This document shows positions 49,183-58,861 of a stretch of DNA of 64,000 bases, piece by piece. The stretch comes from Eukaryota sp. TZLM1-RC (lineage: Eukaryota; Metamonada: BaSk clade): contig JAUPSS010000003.1 in NCBI GenBank assembly GCA_040285825.1, forward strand, positions 930,001-994,000, read 5' to 3'. Each line of letters begins with the position of its first letter. Position 1 is the stretch's first letter. Both the position numbers and the translations under genes were made by a program. The notes under the pieces are model-generated. The model was not told where the DNA came from. It did no database searches and saw only the letters and a program-made list of their open reading frames with translations.

Positions 49183-51660
49183 ATGAGATGTATACTGTTG
49201 CTCCTCTGCTTTATAGTTCAGTTGCTTGCTTTTCGTGAGTATCCAATACCTTCAAATGTTGGAGGCTTATATTGGCACATAACTGCTGACTGTGCAACCA
49301 CATCCCTCTCTTGTCCTTTACAAGATGAAAAGGTGTTATTCAAATTGTGGATCTCAGATACTTTTTCCCCTCTTATTGATACAAGCACTCCTACTGAAAT
49401 GTCGTATTTCATTACCTCTGAACTTCGTCATTTGGGAGAATTCCCATCCTTATCCCTCTCCTATCAATCCTTCATCAATGTTCCTTTACACACCCCCGTC
49501 CAATGGAATGCTTCTGAGGGGGTGTTTACGTTCACTTTACAGGTCCCGGAATCCCCTGAACGACTCATCATCTCTGTCCAATCCTTTGGTGTTTCAATTT
49601 TCAACCGTTTTGTTCAAAATCAATCCTTTTATTTTACATTTAGTCCCATGGAGGTCACAGGATCGATTCCCAGTGATGGTGTTGTAGACTCAAAGTTGAT
49701 TATGGATCCCAGAACTTCCATAGTATGCTTATTCAACCAACCTACCAATCAATTGGTACTTTCCTCTTCTGGATTCAATCAATCAGAGGTGATTGATTTA
49801 AATATTGAGATTCCCAATCATTATGAACTTAAAGATGTTGTTTTTAAAGATTCAAAAACGGTGTTATTTACAACTAATTATGGATTTTTAGAGTTTGATC
49901 TCTATTCGTCACTTTACACTGACAAGTTCAATGACGAAAATTTATCAAGATTTTCCAAAATTTTCAGGTCTTCTAGTCACAATGAGGATTTTATTGTTGC
50001 TTTTGCCGAAAATTCCCTTGAATTTATGGTTTATGATCCTTTTTTGATTGATACTGTTCCTGTTGGTGATCTTTTTGATGACGTCATTGATTTATCTGAT
50101 TACGTTATCTCAGATTTAGTTATTGTTCAATCAAAAAGATTGATTACTTTCCTGTTTCAGTCAAGTAATGATTGTTTCGTTGTTTTATATCACTATGCTT
50201 ACCAATCATTTTCAAAATCAAATTTCAAGAACCAACCAATCAATTCAAATTTGAAGTTTGTTCATACTAACCTCATCACTCCCGATGTGCTCCTCATCAA
50301 TGGAAATAGTCTCAGTTATTCTCCCAATGGAGGATTGACTTTTCTTGACTTTGATTTTGATGACGTCATTGCCAACACAGCACTTTCCCAAACTGGTAGA
50401 ATTCTGATCATACTAGAGAATGGTGATGTTTTTGTTGGAGGTTTAGGTTTTTCTGATTTTTTCATTGTTTTTGACCTTTCTATTTTGAATCCCTTGGCTA
50501 GTCATGTTTTCAGTCTTTATAGAGGTGAGTTTGTGGTTGTCGATCATAATGACGTTTCCAATCCAATTTTGATTGATTCTGATGATGTTATCTCTAATCA
50601 AATCATGTCACCATGTCCATTTATTGATCTAGTTTCTGATTTACAACCAATTTACCACCTTGATATAGGAGAGAGCTTCAATATTTCGGGCTCTTTGATT
50701 GGAATTTTGGACATTTCCAACATGATTACTTCAGAATCTCTTTTTTTGACTGCTTCCTTGAGTGATAGTCAATTGATTGCTGTTGAATTTTATCGATCAT
50801 TTCGATACTTAGGTCCCACTCTATTTGAATCATCTTTATCAATAACTATCGATGAAGGTCAGGTTGCCAGTTATCAATCTTTTTCTGATAGAGTCAAATA
50901 TGGTCAAGGTGTTTCCACAATCAAATTCCAAACTTCTATAGATTCGTTTGCTTGTAATGCTTTTGTCTTTACATCAGTCTATGTCGGCTGTCCACCCAAT
51001 AGAAACCTGGGTGTGCAAGAAGTCTTTGAAAGTCAAATGAATTACGACCTGGCACGTCAGCAATGTCCAGAATATGACGTTGATGGTTCTTCTAGATTCT
51101 TTGTTGTCAATGGTGAGGAATTTGAGTATGATTTAAAAAATTGGGGATGTCCCATAGAAGTTTATCACGGAACTTCAGGATTTCTTCCAGAATTGGTTCT
51201 TTTTGATGAGCTGGAGGAGGTCAAAGATGTAGAAGTTGATTACGTCATTTCTGAACTTTTCAACAGAACTGATTGGACTTATTCGTCTACATTCTCTGAA
51301 GTTGGTTGTAGTGGAGACTTAGTTTTAGATGACTCCAACACTCCATCTTCTTATACCAACTGTTTCAAATCAAACACCTCACTGTCAAACCCCAATGATT
51401 TATATTATGTTCTTAATTCAACTGGGCTCTCCCAAATCAGGTTTCCTAAAGATGGTAATGATGGATTCTTTTTGTTTAAGGTAAAGGTTATTGCGCCCCA
51501 CTATTCTTATTGTGAATTGGAAACTATTTTTGTAATCAAAGTTTTTGGAAGTCCTCTGCCCACTGTTTGGTCGGTCTTGGTCATTGGAATTTGCTTTTTT
51601 GTTATGATTCTGGTTTTTTTCAGCAGTTACTCAATTTACAAGAAGCAGAAGGTTGCTTGA
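49183..51660 (+). CDS. CatSper auxiliary-subunit homologue (beta/delta/epsilon type)
   Basis: The 825-residue type I membrane protein has a signal peptide (1-17), a large extracellular part with a beta-propeller-like middle (strand repeats such as SKTVLFTTNYGFLEFDL) and one TM helix near the C-terminus (about 798-818) with a short KKQK tail. The C-terminal third carries recognisable CatSper blocks: VGCPPNRNLGV, then NWGCPIEVYHGTSGFLPELVLFDE, FNRTDWTYS with Cys pairs, and APHYSYCELETIFVIKVFG just before the membrane. In animals these subunits form the extracellular canopy over the sperm Ca2+ channel CatSper and are needed for flagellar channel assembly. I cannot choose between beta, delta and epsilon. 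The start context is ctgttacaATG. The gene is intact and without visible introns. Confidence 0.8.
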   Translation: MRCILLLLCFIVQLLAFREYPIPSNVGGLYWHITADCATTSLSCPLQDEKVLFKLWISDTFSPLIDTSTPTEMSYFITSELRHLGEFPSLSLSYQSFINVPLHTPVQWNASEGVFTFTLQVPESPERLIISVQSFGVSIFNRFVQNQSFYFTFSPMEVTGSIPSDGVVDSKLIMDPRTSIVCLFNQPTNQLVLSSSGFNQSEVIDLNIEIPNHYELKDVVFKDSKTVLFTTNYGFLEFDLYSSLYTDKFNDENLSRFSKIFRSSSHNEDFIVAFAENSLEFMVYDPFLIDTVPVGDLFDDVIDLSDYVISDLVIVQSKRLITFLFQSSNDCFVVLYHYAYQSFSKSNFKNQPINSNLKFVHTNLITPDVLLINGNSLSYSPNGGLTFLDFDFDDVIANTALSQTGRILIILENGDVFVGGLGFSDFFIVFDLSILNPLASHVFSLYRGEFVVVDHNDVSNPILIDSDDVISNQIMSPCPFIDLVSDLQPIYHLDIGESFNISGSLIGILDISNMITSESLFLTASLSDSQLIAVEFYRSFRYLGPTLFESSLSITIDEGQVASYQSFSDRVKYGQGVSTIKFQTSIDSFACNAFVFTSVYVGCPPNRNLGVQEVFESQMNYDLARQQCPEYDVDGSSRFFVVNGEEFEYDLKNWGCPIEVYHGTSGFLPELVLFDELEEVKDVEVDYVISELFNRTDWTYSSTFSEVGCSGDLVLDDSNTPSSYTNCFKSNTSLSNPNDLYYVLNSTGLSQIRFPKDGNDGFFLFKVKVIAPHYSYCELETIFVIKVFGSPLPTVWSVLVIGICFFVMILVFFSSYSIYKKQKVA

Positions 51661-52181
51661 TTTAATTTGAAGTTACTTTGTTATATCATTTTTTGCTATA
51701 AGTTATTAATTTAAGTTTTTGTTAAATTATATTGTGTATTTTTGTGATTATTAAGGAATTTTTCTAATATTTTTAGAACTTTCTTAATCTTTGTACTGAA
51801 ACATTCCTCTCCAGTAGCTACTGGAAACTCAAACAATGCATGTTTCTGACTATGCTAATAAACTATATCATTTCGTAAACTTTCTTTTTCACATTCACTG
51901 TTATTTAGTCTACAATCATCATTAATATGTATAAGTATTCATGTACATGTTCATGCACTGTTTGCATCCATTCCCAATAGACGTTAGGTTTCTTTTTTTG
52001 CGGCAGTTTATGGCAAGGGGCTGGTTTGTTATTATCTTTTTTCCATATGATATTCCGTCCAAAAGAACCTAATAATGTACTTCTTTACTTACTACTTTTT
52101 CAACATGATCAGTTTATTGAAACAGTATTTGAAAAAATCCAAGGAAAAAATAGGGGGAATTGAATTGTTTCTCCCAAGGTT
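51661..52181. other. Convergent 3' flanks, nothing recognised
   Basis: Untranslated, AT-rich DNA between the CatSper-like gene and the PDI stop. Confidence 0.4.
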
Positions 52182-53376
52182 CTAATCAGCTTTTGGTTTT
52201 TCTTCATCAGATTCATCTTGAGCTGTTTGAATTCTTCTTTTTTGGGCAGCTTTTTTGATCAAAAATCCTGTCAAAATAGCAAAAATAACAGTAACTACAA
52301 CAACTAAAGCAAAATGATAATGAACAAACTCATTCAGCTTAGTCATCAACCCAGATGTTGGTCCTCCTTCGGGCTTGACCTTTCCTTCAATCACTTCTTG
52401 ACTCCATTCCAAAACATCAACATCAGCAGAAGCTTTCCATATCTTGCGTTTAATGACATCGATAGCAAATGCCTTATTATCATCAATATTTACACCAATT
52501 CGGTCCAAATAACCTTGGAATTTGACCGCATCCATCCAAGCAAACTGAAGCTTAGCATCAGGGTTGATGGTTTCCAGCTGATTCTTCAAAACTTTACGAT
52601 CTTCGACATTACCAGGTTCCATTGGTACAATAACCAGAACCTTTCCTTCAGCCAAATTTCTAAAATTAGACTGTGAAATTTGAGGGAGTGCAGGGAAAAG
52701 GTTATTTTTGATGAAGTTTTCAACATTGTCTGGAACAAGGTCTTTTGTCACTAGTGGAGTATCCCCTCTCAAAACACAGACTCCAGGCACGGATTCAGAG
52801 CATAGTTCAGAGAATTGATCATCATTGACATAGAAAAAATCGACAAATTCCAAAAGATCCTTGGCAAGTGATTCAAAATCTGCTTTCAGATTGTCTGGAA
52901 GCGATTCTGGCAATAAAAATGTAGAAACATCCTCTGAAATAGTAAACTTTTCTGGTAGTGCTTGGATGGGGGCAGAGGTCATTTTGTCAATAAAAGTAAG
53001 GAACCCTTCAACGGTTCTGGGGCCAGCAAACTCCTTGCGGTAATCGGTGGAGGGATCGACGAAAAAAATGGTTGGAAATCCTCTGATGCCAAAATCCTTA
53101 GCGGCCTGTTTGTGTTCAGTGGCGTCGATCTTTGCGATAACGACGTTCTTCTCTAAACGTGCAACCTCATCAGCAAGTTCAGTCCAAAGTGGTTCGAGTC
53201 TTTTACAATGTCCACACTGATGTTATTTCTTATAAAACCATACTACATACCCATGGTGCGTACAATTCTATGAGAGCAGGTTGATTTCCGAGTTGATCAC
53301 GCCAGTCATCACCAAAATCCGAAACAGTAGCGAGGACAGTTGAAAGGACAAAAAAGAACAAGAACGTAAGTTTCAT
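52182..53376 (-). CDS. Membrane-anchored protein disulfide isomerase (TMX3-like), one intron
   Basis: Two exons (53376-53251 and 53216-52182) give 386 residues. A signal peptide (1-18) precedes a thioredoxin domain with YAPW/CGHC at 39-46, the splice falling exactly before the first active-site Cys. GFPTIFFVDP is the cis-Pro loop. A redox-inactive thioredoxin-like middle region follows, then a TM helix (FALVVVVTVIFAILTGFLI) and a Lys/Asp-rich cytosolic tail KPKAD. With one active thioredoxin domain and a C-terminal anchor it resembles TMX3-type PDIs, which oxidise or isomerise disulfides in the ER. It lacks a KDEL-like signal, so the anchor and tail should retain it. The gene is complete. Confidence 0.9.
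53217..53250 (-). other. 34-nt mini-intron in the PDI gene
   Basis: On the coding strand it begins GTATGT and ends acatCAG, contains two in-frame stops, and its removal joins APW to CGHCK. A 34-nt intron is extremely short and sets the scale for other introns in this genome. Confidence 0.92.
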
Positions 53377-53739
53377 AATGACAGCAAAGAAAATAAGTAC
53401 TTAATAAACATGACTTGGTGTCACAGAATTGTGCATATAATTGTAAATTATTATCTTTTATCAAACCTTCTATACCCAACACTCTTTTCGCCCATAGACA
53501 GCTATAAGGTGGCTACTGCTAATTGGTGGCTATCTAAAGGATTTTATGTGGATCATGGTTCTCCTCAACAACAAACGTGGTTCTAAAAAATATTTCGTCA
53601 ATTAGGATTGTTGAGATGTAAAACTTAACACCAACAGTAACTGTAATTTATTATGTATTTTTATTTTTATTTATGACTGTAATTTATGGAAATTCCCAAT
53701 AAGTACACGATCTATTTTCGTGTGGAATAATTACAAAAA
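53377..53739. other. Gap between PDI start and Fanzor remnant
   Basis: No recognisable gene; it must contain the PDI promoter region. Confidence 0.35.
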
Positions 53740-55690
53740 CTATTTACTACACAGATACTGAGGCATTTCATTACCACTCATTCTCGCTTCAGCAATTGCA
53801 ATCATATTCAGACAAGCCAGTTTATTTCTATCGAAAAGCTTTGTTGAACCTTTGTTGCTGAATTTGCAACTCTCACTATTACAAGCTAATAAACCGTGAC
53901 ATGTAGTAACAGGAGTGTTTTCTCTCTTATAGCATCTGGGATTTGTTACTCTCAAAAACGTAGCAACCTTTTCAAAACAAACAGGACATTTTGCTGAAGT
54001 GAAAGCTTCATTAATCATCAATACTTCAAATCTATTTCTTTTCAGAAATTGAATCCATCCAATTCCTCTAGTAGGTCTCTGATGTTTTAAATTCTTGGAA
54101 CCTTGTTTACCATAATCACCCATTTGTATTAAAATGTCTTTTGGATTGCCAAACTGCTGAACAAGGTTTTTTAACAACCAACTTTCAGTTTTTTGCTTGT
54201 GAATAAAAGCTTGCATTTTATGAATGCTCGACAAGTCAAGACTGTAAAAGTCAATTGTCAAAAAAACTTGCCGAAGTTTGGCAACCACAAAGTTGGAAAA
54301 ATCTATAAAAGATGCTGAATTGGCAGCAAACGCGGATAATTCAGTGCATTTTCGTTAGACTCTATCATTTGGTTCCTGTCGTAATCTACCTCAGTATACT
54401 TCATCGCCCATCGTTTTTGCTTTTCATTCATCCTACTTTTCCAAGACCAGGACATCTGAGTCATTCTCAACCATTTGTACTTCTTGTCTTGATTCATCAC
54501 CCGACTATTTCTTTGCTGTTCAGTCTCATGTTCAGGCACCATGGCTAGTTCTTCATCAGTCTTTTTCCTCCCAATATACAATAAATCACGTTTTCCAGGA
54601 TCACAAACAACAATTCGTTTGTCTTGAAAAGCATCAACATCAACATCATGAATATATAAATTTGAAATACTAGCCTTGTTGTCTGGCTTACATTTCTGAC
54701 CTTGTAAATCCCGACGAACAAATTCTACTGCAATATTAAATCCATCTATGTGTATAATGTTGAATTTATAAATCTTTTGTTTGAACATTGGTTGATTTAA
54801 ATCGATAACATTAGACCAAAAGTCAAATTGTTCAGGTGGTTTGAATCTATAAACTTGACCTTGAGTATTGAGTATTGACCGATTTCAATCTCTGTCTAGG
54901 CAACAAATCATCCATCAATGTTTGTTTGATAATTGGTTATATTGTTCTTGTGTCAATTGGAAAATATCCTGGATTCATTGGTTGATAGAGGGGTAGTGTG
55001 ATAAGGTTTCCTCTCTCTACTGGCGATATATTGAGCAATCGCAATTGCTGGTTTGAAGAATATCTGAGGATCTTTCTCAACAGCACCTGCAAGAAAATGT
55101 ACATCAACAGGAAATATATTGTCAACCAAATTTTTATCCGTGACTAAACTTTCAATTTGACAATTAAATGGTGTTATAAGACCATAGAAGATTTCGTCAC
55201 GTTCTTTGTTTCTAATATCATGATGTTTACATAAATCTAAAACTCATCATCAAGAAGGTCTGAAATATTTTCAGGTGCACGTCTTGAAGGACTCAAGTAA
55301 TCTCTATCATCAACTAAAAATATGTTTTTGAATTGACGAAGCCTAAATCTATATAGTGAAATTATAGTAGACAATGGCGTTTTGTACCCACCTAGTTTGT
55401 GCATTTCTGCTAACACATTTTCCACGTCTACTTTGTCAAAATAAACATTAATAAATCGATTAATATGTTTTTCATAATTTAAGTTGAAATTATTCTCAAA
55501 TTTGACAAAAAATACTGGGGCCATGTACTTGGGAGGTCTACTGAATTTATCAGTTGGAAATCGTGGAAAATAATCAGGCCTATATCTCAAATGGTCTACA
55601 TAACTTAGAGTTTTGTTCATAAATTCTTGAATTGAAAAACCAGTGTTCAGTAGCAATACTGTCGATATAGTAACCTTGTACTATAATTTT
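53740..55690 (-). pseudogene. Decayed Fanzor (RuvC-II G-D-Y lineage), copy F4
   Basis: The minus strand carries an N-terminal domain (55656-55237; RPPKYMAPVFFVKFE, YRFRLRQFKNIFLVDD). A middle segment with frame changes follows (about 55230-54790; GLITPFNCQIESLV, PVDVHFLAGAVEKDPQIFFKPAI). RuvC-I VVCDPGKRDLLY is at 54788-54303, then after a shift comes FIHKQKTESWLLKNLVQQFG, RuvC-II IQMGDYG, NEAFTSAKCPVC and a zinc region with HGLLACNSESC. The last motif reads LFDRNKLACLNM, so Asn occupies the expected RuvC-III Asp. Several stops and at least three shifts make it non-functional. It is the same broad lineage as F2 (GDW) and unlike F1/F3. Confidence 0.78.
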
Positions 55691-55739
55691 AGAAAAATTA
55701 ACTGTATATTAAATAAATTAATGGTTGATTTCCTATTGT

Positions 55740-55935
55740 TTAAATGGATTCAAAGAATGAGGAAAGACAACTTTGTTAGCTTCCTGATAAGGAATTAACA
55801 TTAGTGATAGAGTCGCATCAGGAGTCTTTGTTGTTCTGTTAGTGTAATGATACCCAATATCCAAACAATGCTCAGAAGATGCTTGTAATGCCCTTAGTAT
55901 TTCCATTTGCCAATGTGGATCAATTGTGATGACCT
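55740..55935 (-). pseudogene. Coding-like patch, unidentified
   Basis: An open minus-strand stretch reads VITIDPHWQMEILRALQASSEHCLDIGYHY, then KTPDATLSLMLIPYQEANKVVFPHSLNP. It looks like a real protein segment and not like the non-LTR or Fanzor frames. It has no start and no continuation that I can follow. The flanks 55690-55740 and 55935-56250 show nothing more. Confidence 0.35.
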
Positions 55936-56252
55936 AAATGTAAGGGTGGTCTTGGTTTACCTGTTCTTACCCTATTGTATAAAGAATATCAAAATCAGAA
56001 ACACCACGTTTTGCAAAATTCTTTTGATCCTGACATGAGAAATTGATTTCAAACAATGAAACAAAGAAGATCTAATTGGAAACGGAAATCTCATCTAATT
56101 GAACAGTTGGAGAAATATTATTTATCAGTAAAAGACAGAAAATCGATTGACAAATACCCAAATTCGTCAGAAACTTATTTCCAAATTTAAACATAGTTTC
56201 TGTTACTAAAAATAGTGTTATTTGTCTCTTCCAGTTTCCTCCACGATCATCT

Positions 56253-57329
56253 ATGTACAACACGTATTCGTCCCCAGTGGGATCCCTGTCCCCTACATCA
56301 GCTCTGGACTTTTCCATTCCATCGATACCAATAGTCAGAATCCATAAGCAGAATAAGCGATCTAAATGGATCTGGATTTTGTCAATTGCTGTTGTTCTTT
56401 TGCTCATTGTTTGCTCTGCCATGACCTTCACCATTGCCTCCTGTGTTGGTATCGTCCCTGAAGAAAGTGTTCATTCTTTCACCACCAAGCACAGAGACTA
56501 TTTTGATATCAACCTATCACTCAATCGGGCTGATGTTCGGTTCTCAATGTATTCAGGGACTACGCTTGATGTCATTATTTACCATTCTGGACAGAACGCA
56601 ACCATTTCATTTGACTTGGATCATTCAACCCTCTCCATTTCTCAGCCAAAGTTATCCTCAATCTTCAGTTTCTTACGTGTTTGTGATTCCCTCACTGTGC
56701 AGTTCCTTTTACCACCAAAGTTTTCCCTAAACAACCTCAACATTAGCTCAGAGATGGGTATTATTGACCTATCTGGCCTCTCTTCCATTAAAATGAACTC
56801 TGTTTCAGTTTCCACCTCCAGAGGTAGTATACGTTCAGATAGCCTCCGTGCAAATTCCATCTCATTTTTCCAAAACACAGGATCCTCTCACTTAGGTGAC
56901 ATTGAAACCGGTTCACTTAGCTCCGTCTCTTCAAGTGGAGATGTTATGTTTGGTAGAACAGTGGCGGTCAATGTTTCATTAGTTTCTACTTCTGGAAATC
57001 AAGAATTAACCTCTCTTTTCGCCATTTCTTCTAGCTTCCGAACCTCTAGAGGCACAATCACCATTCCAAGACTCAATAATGGAGATGTTTACTTTAGAAG
57101 TGGTTCGGGAAGAATCTTTCTTGGGGTGGGGAAGGAATGGAATGGCCCATTTGACATTCATACAACTGCTGGAAGTGTTAATTTTCCTGAAAATAGATTG
57201 GTTTTTCACCAACAATCGACCTATACCGCTAGGGGAGTTATTTTTCCCAGCCCTGAATTTGAGGAATCCCCTGCGTGGGAAATTTTCGCTCGGAGTTCTC
57301 TTGGGAATTGTATTGTTAGTGTTTTTTGA
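56253..57329 (+). CDS. Type II membrane protein with beta-helix-like (DUF4097-like) ectodomain
   Basis: The 358-residue protein starts at ATG 56253. A cytosolic N-terminus (about 45 residues, Pro/Ser-rich, then KQNKRSKW) is followed by one TM helix (WILSIAVVLLLIVCSAMTFTI). The rest is a repetitive Ser/Thr/Gly-rich strand pattern (NISSEMGIIDLSGLSSIKMNSVSVSTSRGSI), as in adhesin-like DUF4097 beta-helices. A second hydrophobic stretch at the C-terminus is weak. The protein probably faces the lumen or outside. Function is unknown. Confidence 0.65.
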   Translation: MYNTYSSPVGSLSPTSALDFSIPSIPIVRIHKQNKRSKWIWILSIAVVLLLIVCSAMTFTIASCVGIVPEESVHSFTTKHRDYFDINLSLNRADVRFSMYSGTTLDVIIYHSGQNATISFDLDHSTLSISQPKLSSIFSFLRVCDSLTVQFLLPPKFSLNNLNISSEMGIIDLSGLSSIKMNSVSVSTSRGSIRSDSLRANSISFFQNTGSSHLGDIETGSLSSVSSSGDVMFGRTVAVNVSLVSTSGNQELTSLFAISSSFRTSRGTITIPRLNNGDVYFRSGSGRIFLGVGKEWNGPFDIHTTAGSVNFPENRLVFHQQSTYTARGVIFPSPEFEESPAWEIFARSSLGNCIVSVF

Positions 57330-57397
57330 TGAATCGTTATTGTTTTTATTCCTTGCATTTGTACATATTTTTCAATGTTTTTGTGTAAAATTTAGTT

Positions 57398-58267
57398 TTA
57401 TTGTGTATTTTTGGTAAACATTGGTCTCTTGAAACTGAAAGCAGGCGTTTTCATATAGTTGTTAACCAAACCACTTGACTTTGATAATGGTGTTGCGTTC
57501 CTTAAAACGCTAAAGCGATCACCTCTACACTTCAATACTGCTGGTTGTTCCTCTCCACTATTTAAATTCTCTTTAACACCTGTAATAGACACTCCTTGTC
57601 TAAATATACCAGCTCTAGAGGGAGGTCGAAGTTTTGGAGTTTTAACTATTCTGGAAGCAAGTGAAAAGGAGTTTGATTGCTTTTGATTAATGATTGATGG
57701 GTGTTGATTGTCATGGTTGAATTGGCCAGTTTCCAGCTTGGTTTTTAGTTCCTCATACAGTTCTTGATATTGTCTCTTTTGACGACTACGTTCGGCGTAC
57801 TTTTCACTCATTTCTGCTCTTTCTCTCTTTTCTTTTTGCAAATCCTCCTTTAGTTGATCCAGTTCGTTCCTTGTTCGGTTGAGTTGGTTTTTATGCTCTA
57901 CTAATTGGTCTGAGAGTTGTTGTTCTGATTTCCCGACTCGGGACAGTTCTCTTTTGTATTGAAATGTGGTATACTGCTGGTCAATGTCCCGTTGGTTGTT
58001 CCAAAACAATATTGCGTGTTTCATCATTTCCATAATCAAATCTGGTGGATAGCCACATAGAATGCGTTTTATAGATGAGTCTGGGGATAATTGAACTTCC
58101 TGGATGTCAGTACTCTTGAGGAAACTGTACTCACACCCAGGGCATGAAGAATGTGTTCCAGATATAGGATCTATGCAAGAAACACACAGAAAATGACCAC
58201 AGACCGTGGTATAAGCCCGTTCTTTTGCAACCTGCCAACATTTGTTACATTTCAATTGTGTGACCAT
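57398..58267 (-). CDS. HEI10: HEI10/CCNB1IP1 meiotic crossover RING E3 ligase
   Basis: This intact 289-residue protein starts at ATG 58267. A C3HC4-type RING finger lies at residues 7-45 (CNKCWQVAKERAYTTVCGHFLCVSC...CPGC). Then follow SSIKRILCGYPPDLIMEMMKHAILFWNNQRDID, a coiled coil, AERSRQKRQYQELYEELK (strongly like the SEKSRQKRKLDEMYDQL segment of plant HEI10) and a Ser/Pro-rich C-terminal tail with RLRPPSRAGIF. HEI10 dots mark and designate class I crossovers on the synaptonemal complex as a SUMO/ubiquitin E3. Its presence implies meiotic recombination. It converges on the type II membrane protein gene with 68 bp between stops. Confidence 0.9.
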   Translation of the reverse strand: MVTQLKCNKCWQVAKERAYTTVCGHFLCVSCIDPISGTHSSCPGCEYSFLKSTDIQEVQLSPDSSIKRILCGYPPDLIMEMMKHAILFWNNQRDIDQQYTTFQYKRELSRVGKSEQQLSDQLVEHKNQLNRTRNELDQLKEDLQKEKRERAEMSEKYAERSRQKRQYQELYEELKTKLETGQFNHDNQHPSIINQKQSNSFSLASRIVKTPKLRPPSRAGIFRQGVSITGVKENLNSGEEQPAVLKCRGDRFSVLRNATPLSKSSGLVNNYMKTPAFSFKRPMFTKNTQ

Positions 58268-58439
58268 TGATGGAAAGCTGATGGAGGGTAACGGATAATG
58301 TACAGATTAATGGAGAAGGTGCAGGGAAATTGTACAAAATCCAAACTTCGATCACTCAACTACCCTCATTTGTCATGCACTAAATCAACATTATTATGTT
58401 GGTTTCTTATTAAAAATTTATATTTAACTCATGCTATAT

Positions 58440-58640
58440 TAAACAAACTACTTACACAACTCTGCAAACAATCTACTAAAATTTTATTGAACTACAACAC
58501 TTAACAAAATTAAATCATAACTAATTGGACTAAATTCAATGAACCACGATTTCCACTACAAAATCCTGGTCTGCTTGTATTCTGGCCATTGCTTCTTTTA
58601 ATTCGATAAAAAAACCTCGTAACTGCTCAAATTATTAGTG
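58440..58640 (-). mobile_element. Subfamily-B non-LTR 3' terminus, decayed
   Basis: The minus strand reads IEAMARIQADQDFVVEIVVH and then the conserved gtccaattagttatga 3' segment. Adjacent DNA at about 58418-58486 resembles 38812-38878 in the same plus orientation, another dispersed repeat of unknown nature. Confidence 0.55.
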
Positions 58641-58861
58641 ACACATCATATACATATAAGACTTGATGCAACTCAATCGATCCCTCAACTGATGACACCG
58701 ATGACCACTAAAACGACTCGGAATCCACAATTGTTATATTAATTTTCCCAAAATGGACTTTAAAGACAGGTTCAATTCTCACGGATTTTCTGTTTCACTT
58801 GGACGATTGAGCAGGTATTGTTCAATAGAATCAAACAATTGCAAAAAAACATTTATTTGAA
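58640..58861. other. Short gap, nothing recognised
   Basis: AT-rich DNA before the glycosyltransferase stop. Confidence 0.3.
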
